From Alloalcanivorax balearicus MACL04 (lineage in GTDB: Bacteria > Pseudomonadota > Gammaproteobacteria > Pseudomonadales > Alcanivoracaceae), in the NCBI RefSeq assembly GCF_025532145.1, contig NZ_ARXS01000008.1, positions 98,863 through 162,862 of the forward strand: 64,000 nucleotides of DNA, written 5' to 3'. The notes under the pieces are model-generated. The model was not told the DNA's origin and searched no databases. It saw only the letters and a list, made by a program, of their open reading frames with translations. The translations under genes and the position numbers were made by a program. Positions 9,195 to 16,587 of this stretch are shown one piece after another; the first letter of the stretch is position 1, and each line of letters opens with the position of its first letter.

Positions 9195-10124
9195 TCAACT
9201 CTCCTGATAGCTCTGCTCCACCAGAGCTTTTGCTTTCAACCAATCCCCGGGACTACGCACCGTCAACTCAAGGTTCCCTGTCCCCCAGTGGCCAATCCGG
9301 CTGACATCGCGGCTGAAACCTTCCTCAGCCAGATCACCCGGCAGCTTCAGATAAATCAGCAATTTCGGATCCGCCTTGCCCGGCATGATCACCACGGACA
9401 TAAAGTTCCGGATTCGTTTGAACACCGTATACAGCTTCAACTCCTTTCGCTGAACCTCATCCCCGAGCTGTTCCGCATAGCCACACACGGTGTCAAACAG
9501 TGTCTTCAGATCAGAAGGAGCTTCCGCCAATCGCTCTGACTGCGTTTTATCCTTTCCCGAGCCGGCTCGCGCGGCACTGGATGGGGGTTGAGAGGAAGCA
9601 CTGTTCGCTACCTGACTGGCAGTTTGAGCATTGACCAGCTCCAGCAGTAGCAAGCCGTCACCAAAGTAGCGATACCGCATTAACTCAATATTACGATTAA
9701 TCTGCTGGACTGCATGCTCATCGTACTTATTGAAATCAGACGCGATACAAATCAACCGTGTACCACCCCACTCAATGGTCTCGGAAGCCTCTTTCCCCAA
9801 CCTCTCCATCACAAGCCACCGGAACTCCGCCTGGTGATCCAGCAACCAGTCCAGATAGAACAACCCCTGATTAATCACATTCTCATTGCTGTGGCGCTTG
9901 TACTCCACAATCACCGGGCAGCCGCTTTCATCCAGCCCCAGGGAGTCGATGCGCCCCTTATGAGTCTTGCCGGTAGCGTATTCCGTGGCTAGAAAGCGCA
10001 CCCCCAGCAAAGCATCCATGTTGGCTTCCACATGCTGCTGGAGGTGCTTTTCCAGAGACGCGGCTTTGCCTGGCAGCTCGGCGGCGTTCCCGTTGGTGAT
10101 AGTGAAGAGCTTGATATCACTCAT
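9195..10124 (-). CDS. PD-(D/E)XK nuclease-like protein with DUF5655-type C-terminus
   Basis: 309 residues. The N-terminal domain has the nuclease signature D60 in KGRIDSLGLDESG, then E74-Y-K76 in VIVEYKRHSN, and Q86 in NQGLFYLDWLL, resembling NucS/restriction-like endonucleases. A low-complexity linker (about 170-200, rich in Ser, Ala and Gln) precedes a C-terminal DUF5655-like domain (FDTVCGYAEQLGD and YTVFKRIRNFMSVVI). It starts 27 bp after hsdM and is the last gene of the restriction operon. A role as an accessory nuclease or DNA sensor is inferred from its motifs and position only. Confidence 0.8.
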   Translation of the reverse strand: MSDIKLFTITNGNAAELPGKAASLEKHLQQHVEANMDALLGVRFLATEYATGKTHKGRIDSLGLDESGCPVIVEYKRHSNENVINQGLFYLDWLLDHQAEFRWLVMERLGKEASETIEWGGTRLICIASDFNKYDEHAVQQINRNIELMRYRYFGDGLLLLELVNAQTASQVANSASSQPPSSAARAGSGKDKTQSERLAEAPSDLKTLFDTVCGYAEQLGDEVQRKELKLYTVFKRIRNFMSVVIMPGKADPKLLIYLKLPGDLAEEGFSRDVSRIGHWGTGNLELTVRSPGDWLKAKALVEQSYQES

Positions 10125-10151
10125 AAATCTTCCCCAAAGTCCACAACACCA

Positions 10152-11633
10152 TCACTTGAGCTCACTCAACACCGCACGAAAACTCGCCAGACCGGCTTCG
10201 AGATTTTCGATAATTTCCTCCGCCAGCTCATCCGGTTCGGGCAGGTTATCCAGGTCGGTAAGGCTTTTATCCTTCAGCCAGAACACGTCCAGACTGGTTT
10301 TATCACGCGCAATCAGCTCTTCATAGGTAAATGATCGCCAGCGCCCTTCGGGGTTGCTCTCGGCATCCCAGGTGGCTTTCCGCTTTCGGGGATTTTTTGG
10401 GTTGTAGCACTCGATAAACTCTGCCAGGTCCTCGAAGCGTAATGGTTTCTTCTTCAACGTGTGGTGGATATTAGTCCGGTAATCGTAGTACCAGACCTCT
10501 CTGGTCCAGGGCTTGGGGCTGGCTTCGCGGTTATCGAAGAACAATACGTTTGCTTTCACCCCCTGGGCATAGAAGATACCCGTCGGCAAGCGCAGAATCG
10601 TGTGCAGGTCCGTGGTTTCCAGCAACTTACGGCGAATGGTTTCGCCAGCGCCACCCTCGAATAGCACATTGTCCGGCACTACCACCGCGGCCCTGCCGGT
10701 GGTTTTCAGCATGGAGCGAATATGCTGTACGAAGTTGAGCTGTTTGTTTGAAGTGGTAGCCCAGAAATCCTGACGGTTATAGGTGAGGTCGTCGGTCTCC
10801 TGCTCACCCTCCTCATTGGTAAAGCTCATGGAGCTCTTCTTGCCGAAAGGCGGGTTGGCCAGCACATAGTCCACCGTACTGGATGGAGCGGCCACCAGAG
10901 CATCGTTGGGCGAAACCGCGCCTTCGCCGTCGATTTCGCCGATGTTATGCAAGAACATGTTCATCAGGCATAGACGACGGGTATTGGCGACAATCTCATT
11001 TCCGGCAAAGGTGTCGTGTTTGAGAAAGGCTTTCTGCTTCTTGTCCAGCTTGTGGCTCTGCACCAGGAAATCATAAGCCGCCAGAAAGAAGCCGCCGGTA
11101 CCGCAGGCCGGATCGGCAATGGTCTTGCCCGGCTCCGGACGCACACACTCCACCATGGTTTTAATCAAGGCACGGGGCGTGAAGTACTGCCCGGCGCCGG
11201 ACTTAGTATCCTCCGCATTGCGCTCCAGCAGGCCTTCGTAGATATCACCTTTGATATCGGCTCCCATCACCACCCACTGCACGCTGTCAATCATCTCGAT
11301 CAGCCGTGCCAGCTTGGCCGGGTCCTGTATCTTGTTCTGCGCCTTGGTGAATACCTGCCCCAGCAACCCTTTCTTCTTGCCCAATGCCATCAGAAGCTCG
11401 ACATAATGCACTTCCAGCTCAGCGCCCTTTTTGTTCTTCAGGGTTGTCCATGAATACTTCTTCGGAATACCCACCTCTCGGTTATAGGGCGGCTTGGCGT
11501 ACTCATCCGCCATCTTCAGGAAGATCAGATAGGTGAGCTGCTCCAAATAGTCGCCGTACCCGACGCCGTCGTCGCGCAAGGTGGTACAGAAACTCCAGAC
11601 TTTGGAAATGATCGGGGCACTCGCGGGGCTCAT
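10152..11633 (-). CDS. hsdM: Type I restriction-modification methyltransferase subunit HsdM
   Basis: N6-adenine methyltransferase of the type I complex (M2S1). The 493-residue protein has an N-terminal HsdM_N helical domain, the AdoMet motif DPACGTGGF (motif I) and the catalytic NPPF (motif IV) in VDYVLANPPFGKKSS. The segment SGAGQYFTPRALIKTMV is also typical. It would methylate host target sites in partnership with HsdS. Only 9 bp separates it from the preceding AlbA_2 gene, so hsdM is reached only after two non-canonical genes in the operon. Confidence 0.96.
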   Translation of the reverse strand: MSPASAPIISKVWSFCTTLRDDGVGYGDYLEQLTYLIFLKMADEYAKPPYNREVGIPKKYSWTTLKNKKGAELEVHYVELLMALGKKKGLLGQVFTKAQNKIQDPAKLARLIEMIDSVQWVVMGADIKGDIYEGLLERNAEDTKSGAGQYFTPRALIKTMVECVRPEPGKTIADPACGTGGFFLAAYDFLVQSHKLDKKQKAFLKHDTFAGNEIVANTRRLCLMNMFLHNIGEIDGEGAVSPNDALVAAPSSTVDYVLANPPFGKKSSMSFTNEEGEQETDDLTYNRQDFWATTSNKQLNFVQHIRSMLKTTGRAAVVVPDNVLFEGGAGETIRRKLLETTDLHTILRLPTGIFYAQGVKANVLFFDNREASPKPWTREVWYYDYRTNIHHTLKKKPLRFEDLAEFIECYNPKNPRKRKATWDAESNPEGRWRSFTYEELIARDKTSLDVFWLKDKSLTDLDNLPEPDELAEEIIENLEAGLASFRAVLSELK

Positions 11634-11642
11634 TCAGGGTCC

Positions 11643-13190
11643 TTACTGCTCGCGGGCAAGCCACTGCCTGCCCTTGTCGGTTAATCGGTATTTCTGAGTG
11701 GGGCTGCGTGGGGAATCGGGCTGGGTCATTTCCACCAGTCCCACCTCCAGCGCAGGTTGCAGATAATTTTGTATAAAGGTTGGCCGGTGGCTCAGCTTCA
11801 GGATGCCCAACAGGTCTTTGGTACCCAGGGGCGCGGCCTCCAGAGCGGTCAGCAGACGCCTTACTTGTTCGGTTACTTGTTCGGTTACTTGTTCGGTTAC
11901 TTTCTGGATGCCTTCCCCGGCAAACCCTTCATGCACCGGCAAGCGAATCAGAAACGAACTGCGCTCCTCGTCCGTTTCGAAGACGGGCACAGGCGATCCG
12001 TTCGCCTGCATCACTCGCAGAATCTTGGGGATACCGGTGGAGCGGCCCTCGGTGAGGTCCAGTTCCTTCAGAAACTCGCCAACACGGCGGTTGCGGTAGC
12101 GGCGGCTGACGGCGCGGCCTGCCCGCAAGTCCTCCATGCGAATCGATCTATCCGGGCCGGGAAAGCTTAACACCACCAATTCCTCAGGGGTGATACGCAC
12201 CTCTATCGGTTCGCGGATTTCATAGGAGCGGTGGTATACCGCATTCACCACCGCCTCTTCAATGGCCGCCAGAGGATAGTTCCAGAAACGCTCGGCCTGG
12301 GGCCGGTCCGGGTGTTTGACAACGGTTTCTTTCAGGTAATTGCGGGCGATGTAATCCACCGCATCACGGGTAATGCGCCCCAACGGGCCACGAAACTCCT
12401 TTTCCTCGAAACGGTCCCCGCCCGGCCCATCGGGGAAATACACCACGTCAATCTGGGTGGCCGGGAAGAACTGCTCCGGATGCTCGTTAAAAAACAGCAG
12501 TCCAACATTCTTGGGGAACGCCATCTCCGCCGGACCGCCGACCACATTCATCCGCCGCCCCAGCGCCTCGGCATCCAGAACTGCGGCCTCAGCCGCCAGC
12601 TCACTGCCGATCTCCTGCAGGAACTCACGCATAAGGTGAGCCGATAAATCCGTAAGGCTGGCCCCTTGCCGGTAACGGTCATCAAACGGCACCGTCGCAG
12701 CCAGCGACAACAACTCCCGCTCATCCGCCCCTTTGGCGCGCACCGTACTGGTGTGCTTACGCAGGTAATACGCCCAATCCGCCTTCTTATCCCCCAAGCG
12801 GGTTCTGGCCTTGTAAGGCCGGGTTTCCCCGCCCGGCACCCACAGCACCAGAATCAGCTTGCCCTGGACTTCATAAGTGGCGGTCAACGGATGATAAGGC
12901 GGCTGAATCGCCGCATTGCCCAGGTTCAGCAGTTCCTTCTGGATTCCATCGATCTGCTCTGGCTGCAAACCCACGGACGACCCTTCTTGCGAAATGAGGG
13001 GCTGACCATCCTGCTCCTCTACACCCACCACCACGTAGCCACCGCCCAGATTGTGAAAATCATTGGCGAAGGCGCAGATGCTGTGCAACACCGCTTCCGG
13101 GTTCCAGCCCGCCTTGCATTCCACCCGTTCGCTTTCTATGGTGCGGTGGTGGAGCAGGGAGTCGAGGTTGATGGGGAGTTTGGGGGTCAT
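11643..13190 (-). CDS. AlbA_2/Schlafen-type DNA-binding protein with GHKL-like domain
   Basis: 515 residues. The N-terminal AlbA_2 domain (ESERVECKAGWNPEAVLHS, FANDFHNLGGGYVVVGVEEQ) is a Schlafen-like nucleic-acid-binding or nuclease fold. It is followed by the RecG-like ATP-binding C-terminal half typical of this family (FWNYPLAAIEEAVVNAVYHR). Near residue 435 a short repeat reads KVTEQVTEQVTEQV, encoded by a 12-bp tandem repeat. A winged-helix tail (TKDLLGILKLSHRPTFIQNY) ends the protein. Its start overlaps the GHKL gene stop by 4 bp (ATGA), so translation is coupled. Such genes often accompany type I restriction loci; the function is not established. Confidence 0.88.
   Translation of the reverse strand: MTPKLPINLDSLLHHRTIESERVECKAGWNPEAVLHSICAFANDFHNLGGGYVVVGVEEQDGQPLISQEGSSVGLQPEQIDGIQKELLNLGNAAIQPPYHPLTATYEVQGKLILVLWVPGGETRPYKARTRLGDKKADWAYYLRKHTSTVRAKGADERELLSLAATVPFDDRYRQGASLTDLSAHLMREFLQEIGSELAAEAAVLDAEALGRRMNVVGGPAEMAFPKNVGLLFFNEHPEQFFPATQIDVVYFPDGPGGDRFEEKEFRGPLGRITRDAVDYIARNYLKETVVKHPDRPQAERFWNYPLAAIEEAVVNAVYHRSYEIREPIEVRITPEELVVLSFPGPDRSIRMEDLRAGRAVSRRYRNRRVGEFLKELDLTEGRSTGIPKILRVMQANGSPVPVFETDEERSSFLIRLPVHEGFAGEGIQKVTEQVTEQVTEQVRRLLTALEAAPLGTKDLLGILKLSHRPTFIQNYLQPALEVGLVEMTQPDSPRSPTQKYRLTDKGRQWLAREQ
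11861..11902 (-). repeat. 12-bp in-frame tandem repeat inside the AlbA_2 gene
   Basis: TTACTTGTTCGG is repeated three full times plus a partial fourth, encoding the V-T-E-Q repeats. The period is a multiple of three, so changes in copy number would keep the frame and alter only linker length. Confidence 0.85.
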
Positions 13191-15205
13191 GAAGCTGGCA
13201 GCCCCAATGCATCAAAAAATGCTCGATTACGTTCTTTTGCAGCCTTTACAAGTTGATTGAAACTAATGACCTCTATATAAGCCTTGTAATTGGGATTATA
13301 CCCGAAAAATCCCATTCCATCGGCTGTCATTGTCAAACTGAAGTTTTTACAGCGCTTAATCATTGTGGAAGTGAGATCGCAAACCACATAGCAGTACGCT
13401 GGTATATCTTGATTTCTTGGGATAAGGAGGCCCGACTTAGTCTTGGCTTGCCCTTCGCGAATTCTTTCAACGTAGCTCAGAGCTTGGTCGATGGGATCTT
13501 TATCTTCCCCTTCTCGCATGTCGTTACGCATTGGTCGCTTTATCTCAACAACCGTAATCGCAGCAAGAGGAAAGCTAGCTTGATCGTTTACAAGAAGAGG
13601 GTTATCGAAGACTCTCAAGCTAAGCAAGTCTGGCTCTTTCGTAGACTCGTTGCCGGTGATAGGCATGGCATTGATGGTTTTATCGGATGCCAGATAGTTA
13701 TGGAAGGCCAAGCGCTCATCAATCAGCCATAAGTTACAAGAATCCAGAAAAACTTCGCTGGAATCTTTTCGCATCGGCATGATGAGCTCGTGGATCATAT
13801 CTTCACGGGCATACGCGCCATTATCCAGTCTTTCTATGGATCTTTTTAGCAAGTCAATGATGACTTTTCGGTGAGAGACGTAATTAGCAAGATCAGATTT
13901 TTTTAGGTCTTCTGCTTTTAGCAAGTAGGCATTCAACCTCTCTCTATATTCCTCTAGATGCTCCTCATTTTGAGGCAGCATAATGTCGTGACCTTCACTC
14001 ACCAACTGGCGTTCAACTTCATACCATTGGGCATGCAAATGAAGCTCCAATTCTTTATCGGATTTTTCTGGGTCAACGATCAGCATCTCTTCAGGGACAT
14101 AACTAGCAATAGGGCGATAGCGTGGAGCATGGTTGCTAATAAAATCCTCTACACGCTTTCTTCCAGCCGAAACATTCTCGAAAAGCACATCTTCAAGATA
14201 CTCCTTCGTTCGATCAAGAACTGCCTCTCGAATTTCTTTAAAGGATATTTCATCAAACATATCCTCAACATTCTCAGCAATATCGAAAGCTGTCCGCTCG
14301 CTACGCACATGTTCATTAAGGTAATTGGAAGACACATAGCAGGTATAGGTAAACTCGCCAGATTGATCGGAAATTTTTCCATACAGGCCGGAAATCTTCC
14401 CTTGTATAGGCTCATCTTTTACAAGCCGGTTCGCCGCACAAAGCGCCAATTGGTGCTTTTTGTTAACGGAAGCACGGAACTTGATATGGGTCAGCTCGAA
14501 AGTCTGATCACGGATGGTGATTGCTTCGTGGTAAGCACTGGCATGCATGTACTGATCATAGAGCGCATATAGGTCGATACTCTCTCCCATATCTTCGATC
14601 TGTATTTCTGGAGCGCCCTCGTTGCGCACAAAATACCAAAGAACATGCTCTAACAACTGGTTAGCAATGGAAAGCATCCTGGTTGGCACTTTCTCTCGAA
14701 AGCTGTTATCAAAGCCAACCAGTTTAATAGTGGTTCCTGCTTTTTGAGCAACAGCCTCGCTTACCTTGTCCGCATGCACCCCAAGTTTGGAATCGAATCT
14801 AAAGGCTCGCTTTTTAAGGTTACCATTTGTATCGAAGAAATGGCTTTCCACCTCGACCAAGTCAAACACCTTTAACCACAACAGGCGGCCCACACCACGG
14901 CACCCCTTGTCGATTTTGTGGTCGGAATCGAGCGTTTCAAAAGACTTGAGGTTATCCTCATCGAAACCGCAGCCATTATCCGTAATAGTGAAGCCAACGA
15001 TAGGCGGTAACGCCTTGGCATCCAGATCCAAGCTGCCCTGCGTATCTCGATTGATTTTCAGAACAACCTTTCCGGGAGTTTTGTCTCCTTTCTCTTCAAT
15101 AGCTTGGATCGAGTTAACCACTGCTTCAAATGCAGGCAATAAACCATGGCTTTTGGGCAAAGACGTATTACGTAAGCGCCCTTTTAAATTGGTATGCAGG
15201 CTCAT
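13187..15205 (-). CDS. GHKL ATPase fused to a PD-(D/E)XK-like C-terminal domain
   Basis: 672 residues. The N-terminus is a GHKL (Hsp90/MutL/histidine-kinase-type) ATPase: N-box E27-AVVN31, DNGCG at 76-80 and GCRGVGRL at 101-108. A central domain of unknown type is followed by a C-terminal segment with PD at 525-526, E554-I-K556 (VVEIKRP) and a downstream helix DPIDQALSYVERIREG. That order fits a PD-(D/E)XK nuclease fold. The gene is visibly richer in A/T than its neighbours. It sits between hsdS (14-bp gap) and the AlbA_2 gene (4-bp overlap), so it is co-expressed with the restriction subunits. An ATP-gated nuclease or conformational sensor is inference. I cannot assign it to a named defence system. 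Confidence 0.85.
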   Translation of the reverse strand: MSLHTNLKGRLRNTSLPKSHGLLPAFEAVVNSIQAIEEKGDKTPGKVVLKINRDTQGSLDLDAKALPPIVGFTITDNGCGFDEDNLKSFETLDSDHKIDKGCRGVGRLLWLKVFDLVEVESHFFDTNGNLKKRAFRFDSKLGVHADKVSEAVAQKAGTTIKLVGFDNSFREKVPTRMLSIANQLLEHVLWYFVRNEGAPEIQIEDMGESIDLYALYDQYMHASAYHEAITIRDQTFELTHIKFRASVNKKHQLALCAANRLVKDEPIQGKISGLYGKISDQSGEFTYTCYVSSNYLNEHVRSERTAFDIAENVEDMFDEISFKEIREAVLDRTKEYLEDVLFENVSAGRKRVEDFISNHAPRYRPIASYVPEEMLIVDPEKSDKELELHLHAQWYEVERQLVSEGHDIMLPQNEEHLEEYRERLNAYLLKAEDLKKSDLANYVSHRKVIIDLLKRSIERLDNGAYAREDMIHELIMPMRKDSSEVFLDSCNLWLIDERLAFHNYLASDKTINAMPITGNESTKEPDLLSLRVFDNPLLVNDQASFPLAAITVVEIKRPMRNDMREGEDKDPIDQALSYVERIREGQAKTKSGLLIPRNQDIPAYCYVVCDLTSTMIKRCKNFSLTMTADGMGFFGYNPNYKAYIEVISFNQLVKAAKERNRAFFDALGLPAS

Positions 15206-15219
15206 GGTAATTCCTTTTT

Positions 15220-16587
15220 TTAAATAATTAGACTTCCGGAAAAAGCTTTTCCCAGGATGGATTGGCGTACGGTTTCGGCACGAACTAGCTCGCAGGCTAC
15301 TTCTTCGTCCAACTTCTGTATCTGAGCTTCCTGCTGCTCAACTACTCTGACGATTTCTTCCGCTTCTTTGGCACTACAAAGAGGAAAAACAATGCTCTTA
15401 ATACGACTTTGCCCAATGTTTCTCATGGATTCCTGATTTCCTGTGGAGCGATGCATAATTTCATCGCGCCCTTTTGGGCTCCGAAGCCAGTAGAGGAAGT
15501 ATCCTGATAGCAGGCAGGAAAACGTTATCCTCAAGGTTTTATCACTGAGCATTACTCTCTTCGTCACATTCTTAGCGACGACACAAGCTCCTACGAGCTC
15601 TATAGTATTCGCCCGGCTGAGTAGGAAGTCCCCTTTGTTGATGAAATAGTTCTCGTTTACCTTACTAGGATCCATACAGGTTTTGCTCTCTGATTCATCG
15701 TATTCACCCCACGTTACAGCGCTTACTTTTGCTACTCCTATTTCTTCTGCCGAAGGTTCGCGCTCATCGCACTTGAAGCTCTTTCCAGCTTCAATTCCCA
15801 ATATATAATCCCCCAGTCGAGCATATTTCCATTCTGCTGGAATCCGAGGAAGATTGGCCAATTCTTCTCCGGAAATTTCACCCCCATGATGATGTTCGGA
15901 GGTTTCCAGTTTGCCGGGGTTTTGTTGGCGCCATTGTTCAGTGAGTTTGCCTTCGAAGGCGTGTTTGAGGACGGCCTGGCGGTAGGCTTTGAGTTGTTGC
16001 CGGGCGGTTTTCAGGGACTCGATGCCTTTGTCGAGTTCGGAGAATAGGGTTTCGATTTTGGCTACAATATCCTTTTGCTCTTCCAGCGAAGCAATCGGAA
16101 GCTCAATGATTGACAGGTTCCCTCTAGATATTCGCTTCCTAGTTGACCCGGATTTGAGTGATTCAATTTTCTCCCTGATATCAGGACTGTTAAGGAGATA
16201 CATTAGATACTTTGTATCTACCTTTTTTGGGTTAGCTCTTACGATACATATATCTACGACTGTTACGTATTTATGTTCGCCCTCTAGCGGGAAGATGCAA
16301 GCTCTTCCTAATGGGCCAGGCATTCTAGCGATCAACAAATCGCCTTTTTTAAGAAAAGTACACCTGAGCTCCTTTGCCTTGTCTTTTGTCAGAAACCTTG
16401 AGGACTTGTCGATAAACTGCCCATCGCCTATATCGGCCAACTGAATAAGTCGAACCTCGCCATTGGGGTCTTGGTCTTTGCTTTCAACCCAATCGCCATC
16501 CTTGAAGAGCCCTAACTCAGCAGTTAGTGAGTGCAGAGTCTCTATCGCCCAAGTATTGGATGATTCCATTACCAATTCAGCACTCAC
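15220..16587 (-). CDS. hsdS: Type I restriction specificity subunit HsdS
   Basis: 455 residues with two target-recognition domains separated by conserved helical spacers. The central spacer (KIETLFSELDKGIESLKTAR, followed by QQLKAYRQAVLKHAFEGKLT) is the classic HsdS coiled region, and a second spacer is at the C-terminus (QKLDEEVACELVRAETVRQS). Each half would read one side of a bipartite DNA target. The recognition-domain DNA is more A/T-rich than the spacers, as is common for laterally exchanged TRDs. Its start overlaps the hsdR stop by 4 bp. The recognition sequence cannot be read from the protein. Confidence 0.95.
   Translation of the reverse strand: MSAELVMESSNTWAIETLHSLTAELGLFKDGDWVESKDQDPNGEVRLIQLADIGDGQFIDKSSRFLTKDKAKELRCTFLKKGDLLIARMPGPLGRACIFPLEGEHKYVTVVDICIVRANPKKVDTKYLMYLLNSPDIREKIESLKSGSTRKRISRGNLSIIELPIASLEEQKDIVAKIETLFSELDKGIESLKTARQQLKAYRQAVLKHAFEGKLTEQWRQQNPGKLETSEHHHGGEISGEELANLPRIPAEWKYARLGDYILGIEAGKSFKCDEREPSAEEIGVAKVSAVTWGEYDESESKTCMDPSKVNENYFINKGDFLLSRANTIELVGACVVAKNVTKRVMLSDKTLRITFSCLLSGYFLYWLRSPKGRDEIMHRSTGNQESMRNIGQSRIKSIVFPLCSAKEAEEIVRVVEQQEAQIQKLDEEVACELVRAETVRQSILGKAFSGSLII

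Noticed and set aside
11861..11902. CRISPR or regulatory repeat in the AlbA_2 gene
   Set aside because: The repeats are contiguous, in frame and encode a protein linker.
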